A stretch of DNA of 64,000 bases from Tetmemena sp. SeJ-2015 (lineage: Eukaryota > Ciliophora > Spirotrichea > Sporadotrichida > Oxytrichidae), in contig JAJKFJ010021713.1 in the NCBI GenBank assembly GCA_027382625.1, positions 1 to 64,000 on the forward strand. The letters are read 5' to 3'. Below are positions 21,632 through 32,621 of this stretch, piece after piece. A model generated the notes under the pieces. That model ran no database searches and was not told the origin of the DNA. It worked only from the letters and a program-made list of their open reading frames with translations. Position 1 is the stretch's first letter. Each line of letters begins with the position of its first letter. The translations under genes and the position numbers were made by a program.

Positions 21632-24170
21632 ATGGTAGAAAGTGTCAACAAATAACAGTCTCTGACTTTATCAGAAACTGTTACTTAAACTCAAGAGGAT
21701 CTTGCGCCATTCCAGAGATACATAATTCATCTGGATATGGATGCTTACTACGCTCAAGTGGAAATGAAGTTACACGGCTTAGATCCCTCTGTAAGGTGTT
21801 TACTACTCTTATCACTTGCACTTTCTTATTTCTTGTTTTGCTTTTTCTGATTCTGATAAGCAATTTAGAAACCTATGGGAGTTTTGTAATGGAATTCTCT
21901 GGTGGCAATTAACTATGCTGCTAAAGCGGCTGGAGTGAAGCGTCACATGAAATATTATGAGGCTTTAGAAGTTTGCTAGACAATGATTTTCGTCCATGTG
22001 GCGACTATGATCGACAGTCCTGCTGATTTCAGCTCAAATCAAATTGGAAAAGAAGCTTTTAATAATGTTTAAGGCTCCCCTAAACTGCTTTCTGGCGCAT
22101 AAAAATCCACTTCTGATCAATAAAATTTGGTGAGGTCAGCAATCCCTCAAAGCTTAGATAAAACTGATAGTGGGGAAAAAGCTACACAAGAAGACATAGA
22201 AATTGATGAAGATATGCTTAAGGATATTTTGGAATTAGATTTAGAATAGAAGAGAGGGAGGAAAAAGAAGAGTGGGATTGTATTAAATTTTAAGAGTTAA
22301 TAAAAGGATGAAGAAGAAAAAATACCAACAGGTCGTGAACATAATGAGGAAGCAAAAGGCATGTCAGAGAAAGCCTAGATACCAGCTCCTAATGTTAATG
22401 AATTAAAACTAATAATCAATGAATCTGGGAAACTCTCATTCCCTCTAGCATTTTAAAAGTTTAGATACTCTCTAATGATCCTTCTATAGAAGCTCAAAGG
22501 CGCTTTTAAATAGAGATGAGAGAAAAAGAATCCTAGAAAGTTTCTTTAGCCAAGTATAGAGAGGAGAGTAAAAAGATTTTCGACATTACAAGGAGATTTT
22601 CGGATCTTGTAGAAAAAGCCTCGTGTGATGAAGCTTATATAGATGTAACCAAGGATATCAACTCTAAGTATGAATAATTGAAAAGTGAGGGATTTTAATA
22701 AGAATTTTAGTTTTATAAAGAGGGATACTTTGAAAAGCTCTGAGATGTAACTCAGAAAGACTGGTGCGATGCGTACTTTATGAGCTTCAAAAAAGGGGAA
22801 GGACTCTTTACTCCTACTACTGAGCATGACTAAAAGCTTTTCTTAGCTAATTAGATGGCTTTTGAGATGAGATAAGCTATTGATCAGGAGCTAGGCTATA
22901 AGGCTTCTTGTGGAATATCTCATAACAAAACCATGGCCAAATTATAATTTAGATATACATTCGTATTTAGCTTATCTATTTTATCTAGCGCAACAAATAA
23001 GCCAAACGCTTAGACTGTAGTGCCTGTGAAATACATGAGATAAGCCATGAGAGGAATAAAGATTGAAAAAATATATTGCACTAACTTTATATATTGATGG
23101 AGTTCGCTTTTGTGGAGGGAAGGTTGGAGAAGCACTGAGTGGAGCTGGTCTGGAAACTATGGCTTAAATTCAAGATATAGACTACTCTTCCCTTCAACAG
23201 ATAGTTTCTCCATAAACTGCAGAGTGGCTCAAAGAAATATCAATTGGAATATGCTATGAAGCAGTCAAAGAGAGAAATCTGCCAATTTCTGCTAATGCTG
23301 TCAAAACTTTCAAGAAAGTTTAACTATTCTCATTTTAAATAGAAATAGAACATTTTCTTCTCTGAGTTGGAAAAATTCATTGGTTTAGTGGTGCTCGACT
23401 TAGGTGAAGCTACGCGAAACGATAGAAGACTTGCAGATTTTTCCTACTTCCTTCCAGATTGGTTTTAATGACAAATTAGATGGATTTCGAAATAAGACTA
23501 GAAGATTTAAGATGATAACGCTCGAAGAATTCTAAACTGATTACCTTATTAAATGAATGCATTCAAATATATTTTGATAGAAGAGCTCTTGTTAAATATT
23601 CGATTGAGTTATTCAGGACGTTTTAGAAAAATATCCTTCCTGCCACTTCTATCTCAGTTGGGGTCATGAACTAAACCAATTATTTTTACAATAATTTTGG
23701 ATGCAATGAACTATAAACCCCTTAATGAACACATTAAAGAATCTAAAAAGCCTTCCCTAAACACTTTCTTTAAGTAAATAGACGAGAAGGAGCATTTATA
23801 GCAATAACAGAGAGCTAACGATAAGCTTAAGGACCAGCTCTAAAAAGTTAAACAACCTAAAGACTCTGCTAAGATAAATGGTACTACAGGAGAAAAGACC
23901 AAAACTAAAAGTAGTGAGGCATCAAACAATAACTCAATAAAGGATAGTCTTGAGAAGATGATTCAAAGGCAAACACTAAAAAGGAAGGAAGAGGAAATCA
24001 CAACAAACATTAAAACTGATGATTAGATTTAAAAGCCATAAGATAAAGGAAAATCTGATAAATCAAAATTAAAGAACAAAAAAGCAATTGAAAGTGCCAA
24101 GAACGATAAGGCAAAGCCAAAACCCTCTAATTTATTAACTTCTTTCTTCTAAGTAAAGAAGAATGAATGA
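21632..24170 (+). CDS. DNA polymerase eta-like Y-family translesion polymerase, copy B
   Basis: ATG 21632 opens the same MVESVNKQQSL start as copy A. Motifs: LDMDAYYAQVE, KPMGVLQWN, AKAAGVKRHMKYYEAL, ASCDEAYIDVTKDI, CGISHNKTMAKL, FCGGKVGEALSGA, and C-terminal SLNTFFKQ and LLTSFFQ, to TGA 24168-24170. The GT-AG intron and five IES sites match copy A, although IES interiors differ. Lesions sit at other places than in copy A: a one-base loss near 22431, TGA at 22741-22743 where copy A has GGA, and a two-base loss near 23403. Recently duplicated paralogue; functional state uncertain. Confidence 0.85.
22945..22983. other. IES B1, pointer TTA
   Basis: TTA at 22942-22944 and 22981-22983. Removal joins NKTMAKL to SSATNKPNAQTV. 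Confidence 0.7.
23067..23097. other. IES B2, pointer ATTGA
   Basis: ATTGA at 23062-23066 and 23093-23097. Removal joins MRGIKID to GVRFCGGKVGEA in frame. Confidence 0.8.
23332..23362. other. IES B3, pointer TTCTC
   Basis: TTCTC at 23327-23331 and 23358-23362. Removal joins FKKVQLFS to ELEKFIGLVVL. Confidence 0.8.
23542..23578. other. IES B4, pointer TGAT
   Basis: TGAT at 23538-23541 and 23575-23578. Removal joins LEEFQTD to RRALVKYSIELF. Confidence 0.8.
23674..23713. other. IES B5, pointer ATGAACTA
   Basis: ATGAACTA at 23666-23673 and 23706-23713, at the site of copy A IES A5. Confidence 0.75.
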
Positions 24171-24435
24171 ATGAGAGATAATTAGCACTATAACTTTTCT
24201 ATTTTTTTAAACAAAAATTTATTACTATTACAGAGGAATGATTTAGAAGATTTAAGTGCTTATAAATCAGATAATTTAGCCTAAATTTTGATTGGTGACT
24301 TAACTGTTCACATAGCTCGAATATTAATTCTAAAAATCAAATGAAATATATATTTAATTTTATTCTAAAGATTATTTTGTTGTAGAACTGGACCCCCAAT
24401 TTTTCTTATAGAAAGAGTGAGCTTTGAAAAACGAT

Positions 24436-27400
24436 TCATAATATATATCCATCCTAAATTAAATTCATATAATTCTTTAGAGTTCCATTATTCTATGCAG
24501 CTTATATAGGATAAGCTGGTGACGCATTAGTTTTCTTGATTTGTGATACTGATCGTCTGTTTATAAGATCTTAATCCAAACTTTAAAGAAGTAAATTTTG
24601 CCCACTGTCTGTGTTACTCAGCATATTGGTCGCATCATGTTGAGTGATCCCATCATTTTTACGGAGATTTAAGCTTGTAAGTTAATTACTTGAGTACCCT
24701 TCTGATTCATTAACACTTTCTTCCTCCTCAATGATCTTATTTCCTGATTATGATTAGCTTTTACCCTAATTGGTGTAAAAAGAATGGCCCATGGTTCTAT
24801 TCATTGTTGCATTTTGGTGAACCAAACTCTAAGTTGGGCCAAAAAGTTATTTATTGTAGAACAAAATTATATTTAATGGGCTAATCTAAGCTTAATCTAT
24901 TGCGGGATAAATATCTTAAGTCTAATTGAGAAGATGCTTTAATTTTGGGTTTTGCTTTTTCTTTTTTGGCACCATTGGATTTGCTTGTATGCATCCAACC
25001 CAGAGTTTGATCCTTAATTTGCGTACTACTGATTTTGCAATTGCATTTAAGATGTAGCTTAGCCTTATGAATTAATCGCTCTAACAGGAATGGGTTGCAA
25101 GAGCTGTTTATCTTTCATGATATTAGATTTTGCGAGAGTAGCCTTTCTGTATTCTTAATTAGAGTCCTCAAACTACTGCTGATAGATTGATTGCCGATTG
25201 CTTTTATATCTCTAATTCTCAGCTTAGTAGCGAGTGAACTAGCCAGCAATTGGCGACTCTTGATTGTTATAATCGCTAAAGGGCTCAGCTACACCAACTA
25301 GGCTTTCTAGTTCCACTGAGTTGTTCAGGTTTTGACGGAGGCCGGTAGCTGCTATAAACTTTTACGCTCGGTTCTTAACATAACCATGACCAGATTTTGG
25401 AAGGGTCAAGCTTTTATTAACCTAAAGATTTTGTCTGTAATCTCTATTCCCAATACCTTGACTTTTTGAAATATCCTATAGAGTCGAAAGATTTCTTGTA
25501 CTATTACCAAATAAATCATTAAAAATATTTGTTAATAACTTTTCATGATTTAAGCATAGTCTAATCAATTCCCTTCGTTTTTTACAATAGCTTTTCTTTT
25601 GAGAAGTCTCTTTGATATGTATCTAAAGTTCTGAAATTTTACTTAGAAGTGGAGGATTCTCTTTTTTGTAAACCTTTCTTTAAATCTCTGACTGGTAAAA
25701 GTTCTTTCTCTTCAATTGCTTCTGCTCTCATCTTTTCATTAACCTTAAATATAAAATCTCTTATTGCAATTAAAAGTGATAGGTAAGTTAGTTTGGGGGG
25801 GGGGCCTTTCCTCGTCATCCACTTTTTTCATGAAAATACTAAAAATCACTATCTGGCCTAAAATCAGCTAAAAACACCGATTTTTTAGTCCAAATTCAAA
25901 TCCAGAGAGCCTATCCTGGTCATATTTTTTAATTAAAATTTTTTTGGAATAGCTTCATAGCAAATTAATGTTTAAAATTTTAAATTGTAAAACAATTTAA
26001 CCAGAAAAAATCGAAGGTTCAAAAAATAAAAGATATTTTATGTAATAATTAATTCATAGATCTCTTAATAAACATTATCATACCCTTCTTGTCCTCTTTA
26101 TTATTTAGAGGTCTTATTAAATTAAGACAATCTTAAAATTAATAACTAAGTCTATTTATTTTTATTTAAATAATTTTCCTTTTATGGATGATAAATAATG
26201 GAATCCTATTTATTCTATTTCTATTCCGAATATTTTATAATTGAATAAATTTGCCTTTACTCTTAAGTTATTTATAGAATTTTTCTTGGATTGCCCTCCC
26301 GATTATTTTTTTAAAAGAAAATCATTCTCTTTATTTAATATTTAATTTATTGAAAGAAAATGGTTTTATTTAATAAAAATAAATTAATCATATCATCAAG
26401 TCGCCTTTAAAATAATTTTTTGTACTTATATATTCGAAAAATTTTAGCTCATTTGTTAAATTAAAAAATATGACCAGGATAGGCTCTCTGGATTTGAATT
26501 TGGACTAAAAAATCGGTGTTTTTAGCTGATTTTAGGCCAGATAGTGATTTTTAGTATTTTCATGAAAAAAGTGGATGACGAGGAAAGGCCCCCCCCCGTT
26601 AGTTTATTGTAATTCTTATTGATGGTAATTATGAAATTATTATTGTTAATGGTGGTCTTGTTTATTGCACTCTCACTGTTTTCTATGAGTTCTGCCACAT
26701 TCTAAGCTTTTTAAGAGACAAAGGGAGGCAAAATTTTACTATTCCTAGACTACTACGATATTCCAACTTCCTATATATTCGACGAGGCAGCTCTTTTCTT
26801 CTCTAGATTAGAGATAGGTGACAAAATTTGCTTTTGCTGTTTCTAGTCTGCTCTTTTTTCTTTAGCTTGGCTCTGTACTGAATCCTTATCAGTAAAAAAA
26901 GTTCTATTTGCGAGCTCCTATTGACGAGTTTGCATGTAGTCGTTAATATTCTAAACGCTGCCTCCGTTGCTAGATAAGCCTGCGAGGTTAGCGGAAACTT
27001 CTCGCTTTAGATGAGATTACGCTTACAAGTTGACAGTTTAATTGGCGTTAAAGGTCTTGTTAGAATTTCCAGATAAAACTGACGCGTTGTAGTTGGACAA
27101 GTGAGCAGAGTAGAACTAGTTGTTATGGTGGTTTCTGCCAGCACCGTGCCTTGCAGCATTAGAACTATTCTACTGAGGAGTCTTTGCTTGGGACTGCTTC
27201 TAATTCGTGAATTCAGGAATCGCCTGCAAGCTTAAAATATTTAAATGAAATGTTAAAGAGAAGATGTTTGACTGAGCTTATTCTATTTTAGTGGTTCGCC
27301 TGCTTTGTTCCAACGATTGACTAATCCCCATTTTTATATCGCTCATTCGAGATCGCTATAGGATTTCCGTTTTCCCTTGAGCCACCAGCAAGTGATTGAG

Positions 27401-28042
27401 TGAAATTCAAGGAAGTTTGAGCCCTAAATGGTATTTCATAAATGATTTTTATAATAAAGTTACATGGATCTTAGAGATTAAGTTTCGTCAAGTTCTAATA
27501 GAGACCGACTCCTATTCTAAATGTCCTTGCTTAGCGAATTTAAGTTGCTTGACTAAAACAGAGACCTCTGGAATGGACTCTATAAATATTTTGTTTATCT
27601 CTTGTTATAAGTTTTTCAGAATCCTCTCGATCTCTTAAAATAAATTAGAGGTGTACTTACATGCGAAAACTAAGAGGAAGAACTCATTGTGGTCTCTTTC
27701 TCAAGCAAATCATCTTTGTTATGGACTATAAACTGAGCCAATTCTCTGAAGGCTGTTTCAAATTTAGGTGGCAGGTACTTGACCTTATCTAACTCGTAAA
27801 TCTTCTTAAAGAGTTTAACGTAGTATTTGCAGAATTTCTTATCGTCAAAACTCTCTACAGGAAAAGAATTAAGGTTAATCTATGAGAGAAAGAGAGGAAC
27901 GCAACAATGAAATTAGCATTTTCAAATTACCATTTTTAAAGATCTTGAGGATTTTGATTTGCATTAAATAGACGATATTGTAAAGAGATTTGTAGTATCC
28001 CTCTTCATGCTATCTTGTTGCAAATCCGCTGTAAACAGACAT
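24436..28042 (-). CDS. Unrecognised protein: conserved-looking N-terminus, Q/N/S-rich remainder
   Basis: ATG 28040-28042 opens MSVYSGFATRQHEEGYYKSL. A GT-AG intron follows near 27890-27940, then FDDKKFCKYYVKLFKKIYEL, KYLPPKFETAFRELAQFIV and a second intron before a helical EIERILKNLQQEINKIF segment. The rest is Q, N and S-rich, for example GAGRNHHNNQFYSAH and NDYMQTRQQELANRTFF, to TGA 24436-24438. Three IESs, including a 901 bp one carrying a mobile element, are removed in frame. Around 24440-24950 two overlapping open frames exist, so the C-terminal frame is uncertain. I recognise no family. It converges with polymerase eta copy B. Confidence 0.65.
25769..26669. other. 901 bp IES, pointer TTATTGCA, containing a G-tipped element
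   Basis: TTATTGCA at 25761-25768 and 26662-26669. Removing 901 bp joins AELIENSESAI to RDFIFKVNEKMRAEA in frame on the minus strand. The insert contains the inverted-repeat element 25795-26597. Confidence 0.7.
25795..26597. mobile_element. G-tipped inverted-repeat element, copy 1 (803 bp, 8 bp TSD)
   Basis: It starts with a G-run then GGCCTTTCCTCGTCATCC and ends in the complement with a C-run. The terminal inverted repeats extend about 130 bp with near-perfect match. The 8 bp GTTAGTTT flanks both ends (25787-25794 and 26598-26605), a target-site duplication of the length seen with hAT-type insertions. The interior is AT-rich with no transposase. Confidence 0.85.
27228..27303. other. IES, pointer TCGCCTGC
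   Basis: TCGCCTGC at 27220-27227 and 27296-27303. Removal joins SIVGTKQA to IPEFTNQKQSQ in frame on the minus strand. Confidence 0.85.
27418..27494. other. IES, pointer AAGTT
   Basis: AAGTT at 27413-27417 and 27490-27494. Removing 77 bp with an in-frame TGA joins ESVSIRT to SLNFTQSLAGGS. Confidence 0.75.
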
Positions 28043-28172
28043 TCTTAAGTTTTAATCTTATTATATTTATTGCATAATCTGCTTTTCTTTAAAGAATAAT
28101 GGACCATCAAGAAAAAGAGAAAAAGTGTGTGAGTATATTTCAGAGATAAGTTTATATTAAGAATTAGGATAA

Positions 28173-31100
28173 TGAACAATTCAGGTGTGAACAATAACAG
28201 CTTCGTGAACTTGAATGTTTCAAGCAACAGCAATCATACAAACCTCACGCCCACTCAATACTTCTAATCTATTTTAACTTGGGTAGAAGCTTGAATACGG
28301 GAACAGCTCAATAACAAAGAGCGAGCGAGAGAATTATTGATCCATTCAATGAAGCTAACACTGCAACTCTAGGCGTTGGCTACAATAACATGCTTAGGGC
28401 ATCTGTCCATAATAAAGAATCTACATAGCAAGTCAGGTTTAATTAATCGTCGAGTATGGCAGTAGTAGCTAGCGCGCAGCAACTTGCCATTTAAATAATT
28501 AAGCAATTGGTTCGATAAGTAAGTTTAAACTATTTTTAATGAATTGAAAACTTACTAGATAGAACATAAACAGGAATAAAAGAGGAAGAGCAGAAAGAAC
28601 CGACAGATTTTAGCAGAAAGAAGACTCTCACTTCCAAGAAACCTTAGCCTGTTATTAGAAGACCAGATGAGGACACTGTCCTTAATCTTGGCAGATATAA
28701 TTACCAGGGAAACTCTTAACTTTTTTAAATTAAACTCCTCTGAGATGAACCTAAACTTCGCGGAAGGAGGAAACGCTGCCTCAACTCAAGGTTTTCAGCC
28801 TATGATGCTTGGCATGGCTTAGAGCAATAAGAGCGTTTTCGGCTCTTAGAATTTCATCTTTGGAGAAAATGATAACTTTAAATGCGATTTCCTTGACTCT
28901 GTAAAGCCTCAAGAGTGGAAGAATATACCCATCCTTAGTTAATTTTAATTTTCTTAATTACCCTTTCATTTATAAATCCCTGTAGTGGAAAGCTTTGAGC
29001 GCTTTGTAATGGAATTTGAGTCCTTAAACAATAAGCTGAATAAGCAGTTCGATGGCTTCAAGCGCTACACAAAGCGGCTTTAATTTGAGCAATCCAAGAC
29101 TATGGAGTAAATCAAGCAAAGAGAAGACTAAATTGAACAAAAGCATAACTAAGCAGTCAACAAGCTCTCTACTACAATTAAGTAGGAGAATGTCAAGTTT
29201 GATTTAAAAGTCACTGAGTAAACTTCTAACCCAGAAACATTTTTATTAAGAACATGCCTAAATATGTCTTGTCTTTAATTGTGTTCTTAGTTTATCAGGA
29301 TAAAACGAACTCACTCATCAATGACATGATGTTTAATAAACTACCTGACTTGGAGAGGAGGGTAGATATTTGTCAAGATTTCATAGAGAGAAAGGAATAC
29401 GTCGGGGAGCTTGAAAAAATGGTATAGGAGATAAAAACGATTGGAGAAAACTTTAAGTAGATTGAAGCTGACTTGTCTAATATAAAAGACAATGCACAGA
29501 AGACAAACGAGAAATTGAAGACCCAATTTAAAGATAACTTTACAAAGGATCAGAGGATAGCTGCACTACAGAAAGATTAGATGATATGAAGGCTTAAAAC
29601 GAAAACAAGCAAGCGTTGAATAACGAGTGCTTTGAGCACTTGGAAACAAGATATAAGCAGATAAACAAAAGTTTTAAGGTCAAATTGAGGATGTGAGAAA
29701 ACTTGCATTTAAAGCAGAGCTCGACAGTTCTTACTTAGAATAAAAGTTTAAGGACTTTTTGCATAGAGACTTTTAAAATCTAAGCATTCAAATTTAAATT
29801 CCCTCATTTATGAACAAGCAATCTGATAAAGGGTAGTGGAGGAGGAGCATCTTTGGGAATCATCCAAACGAATGGATCTATCTCACCAAGATCAATTCAA
29901 CAAATGGTGAATGAAGAGGTAGGAAAGAAATTGTCAAGTAAAGAGTTAGATCGAGAAGTGCTTAAGAATAATTTATATTTGACTACTTTAATTGGATTGA
30001 ATGAGTTTGAGGAGAAATTCAATGAATTGATAGGGCATTTGAAGAATATAACCTCCTCTGAGGGAGGTAAAAATATGGCTGGGATGACTGCTCTAGGGTC
30101 TGTCCTAAAGAACTTGAAAAGCGTGGGATCTTCACCCCCAGCCAAGATGTCTGAGAAAGTTAGTCTTCTCGAGACTAAGGCTTAAGAATAGGAAGCAGCG
30201 ATTGGAAGGATTTGGAAAATTCTTCAGCTCAAGTAAAGTAAGAATGAAAGCAGCTTCTTCAAAAATAAGAACAGTACAAAAAAGGAGAGCACGCGCCAAC
30301 TCAACTTGTTAAATTTTATTTTTAAACATTACTGGATTGAGGCACATTAACACCAATCTTAATGGCCCTATTGATGATGCAGGAGGAGAAATTCCTCCAA
30401 AAGAAATTAAAAAGTTGAATATTAAATTTACCCTCCTTTGGTTTTGAGTCCTCACTTAGTATCAAACCAAGGAAGTTAGTTTCAATACAATCCAACTCAG
30501 AGGTCAGATATTTAATTAAGAATTTTAAGATGAGTTAATGATGGGGACGATGGACAGAAGAGACAAAAGTAATTTACAGAGGAATACTCGGATGACTACT
30601 TCTAATGATGTAAATTTTAATGGATTTGATCCTATTTAAAATGATGATGATTAATTCCAAATCCCGACCTAAAATACTTATGACAAAAGAGATAGAAAGC
30701 ATATCATGATAATTACTTTAAAAATACTATATACTCTAATTGAATGACGAAATACTATGGGTCTCAGTCCTCCTATGATCATAAGATTCACATGTAAATG
30801 ACACAAGGTCTTACAGGAAACCTTGGAAATCTAGTAGGAGAGGATGGCGTGATTGTTACAGTCTAAGAAGAAATGGAGGAATACAAGAGTGAGAGGAACG
30901 GAACTGCTGTTGGTGACAGAAAAAGAAAGGCAAGAATTGCATCAAGAGGAACCATTGGAACAAGGGACATGATCGAAGGTGGGATGGTGCATGGGGTGGG
31001 GGAACAGCAAAGAATTCTCAAGAAAGAAAACTTAGTAGAGGACATTCCAAGTACTTGAGCTAACTATTATTATAATGATTCTTATAATAAAGCAACATAT

Positions 31101-32481
31101 CCCCAAGGAACAATAGCAACAACTTTTCTCACTTCTTTCAAGGAAAGAACAAAGTGGGCAGAGCTAATGAAGAGGATGTAATTGAAATGATTGAGGAGTC
31201 TCGAGATAGTAACTCCTAGAAGTTCGGTGCCAGGGCTCAAAGAAAGATATCCACACAGTTTTTAAAATTCGTTCAATTAAAAAAGTTACCTCAAATGAGC
31301 TCTTCTATAGGCTTCATTTGCATTTTCATTTACTCTAATGTTTTAAATATTTCAAGAACGAGGGGTTACTAGATTTAAGGTAGGGCTTTAAATTAAGTGA
31401 TCGAGACTTGCTGGATAATAGCTCAAAAATGCACTCCCCTCAGTAACAGAGTTCACCAAATTAAAGGAAAAATATATTAAAAACTCCCTTAGAATAAATA
31501 ATATGTCTCTTCCATTTTGTGATTTTAGAACATCAGCTCCTATCCTTTGAATTTGAATGAGAGTAATCTCATAGATTCTCAAAAACTTGGGTTAAACTCT
31601 TCTCAAATAATCTCAGGCCGAATAAAGCAAGGTATCTTTGATTAAGGGCAATCCTCTTAGCTTTCATTCAAAATATTTGTACATGATTAATTTGAAAGCA
31701 TGAAAGTTAGAGGAATGGAAAAATGGGTCTATAGAATACAAACTCGAACAATTAAAGCAAGGAGAAAAGCTGATGGATGATAACTATGCAAGCAGACGAG
31801 CCTTCAGTGGAGCAGAGGAGGACAGAATCCTAATGGAACAGCAGCAACCTACCTTACCCTGAGGGTATTCAATCAGTCCAATACACAACCAAATTACAGC
31901 ATGAATACTCAGCAAAAGATGAGGATATCCTCAGATAGAGACAGTCTCAAAGCAATGCCTCCATGAATGAATTGGTTAATCGCTACAATAATTTCAATGT
32001 CACTGTGCAAGATAACAATGCCAATAAAGTGAGATAAAAATTCTAATGTTCTTTATTCTACTAGTTCATATTGTTAAAGCTAATACCTCTCTTGTAAAAG
32101 AAAATCAACAGATGAGAGCGCTTTTGGAGCAAGCAAAGGAAAGTGGAGGAAAATTTCCTCAAGAATTTTTCGGTGAAGGACAAGAGAGCAAGTTCAAGAA
32201 GACTGGGTGAAACTGTGGCTATGGGAGTACTAAGCATTAGTGGTAAATCTAAAACTGATCCTAGCAAGAGAGAATTATAGTATAAACTATTATCTAAATT
32301 TCTATAAGAGCTAGATAACTTTGCCCAAAGTTGCAAGAACTACAAATGTTTCTCCAGAAGGGATAAAAGGTTTAAGGAGAGAGAGTATGACAAAGCTCAG
32401 TAGAGAGTAGAGCCAAGCGAGCAAATAAAGATAGAAGGCATTATTAGTCTCATTGAAATACTAAATGGAGTTATGAAATGA
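28173..32481 (+). CDS. Unrecognised large coiled-coil protein
   Basis: ATG 28173 opens MNNSGVNNNSFVNLNVSS. A Q/N-rich head follows (SERIIDPFNEANTATLGVG), with a 40 nt GT-AG intron from about 28519. Heptad-like coiled coil starts near 28990 (FERFVMEFESLNNKLNKQF, LPDLERRVDICQDFIERKEY, FEHLETRYKQINKSF). Later parts are KNITSSEGGKNMAGMTALGS and RKARIASRGTIGTRDM. The C-terminal QQMRALLEQAKESGGKFPQE precedes a basic tail to TGA 32479-32481. Estimated 1200-1300 residues. One IES is clear; others and a one-base break (extra G at 29831-29833) are inferred. Probably a cytoskeletal or basal-body scaffold, judging only by the coil. Confidence 0.6.
28716..28737. other. 22 bp IES, pointer AAACTC
   Basis: AAACTC at 28710-28715 and 28732-28737. 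Removal eliminates a TGA and joins NYQGN to SSEMNLNFAEGG. Confidence 0.75.
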
Positions 32482-32621
32482 GCAATTTTGTATTTATCAT
32501 ATTCATTTCAATAAGATTATTCCTCCTATCAATCTTAAAATCTGATATTATGATAGGAGATCAAATATCTTTTTTAATTGATATTTTTTGTAAAATTGTT
32601 ATTTAACTTAGATAGAAACAT

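Larger units (their letters stand above)
17590..24290. repeat. Tandem gene duplication: units about 17590-20290 and 21575-24290
   Basis: Two direct copies of the polymerase eta gene with about 50 bp of upstream and about 120 bp of downstream flank. They differ by many substitutions and small indels, more in the central spacer and within IESs than in catalytic motifs. The intervening DNA is mostly the inverted-repeat element 20355-21487. Confidence 0.85.

Noticed and set aside
25795..26597. The element itself as the unit excised from the gene, with GTTAGTTT as pointer
   Set aside because: The outer TTATTGCA pair also restores the frame and gives a cleaner peptide without AT-rich residue, so the element is treated as nested.
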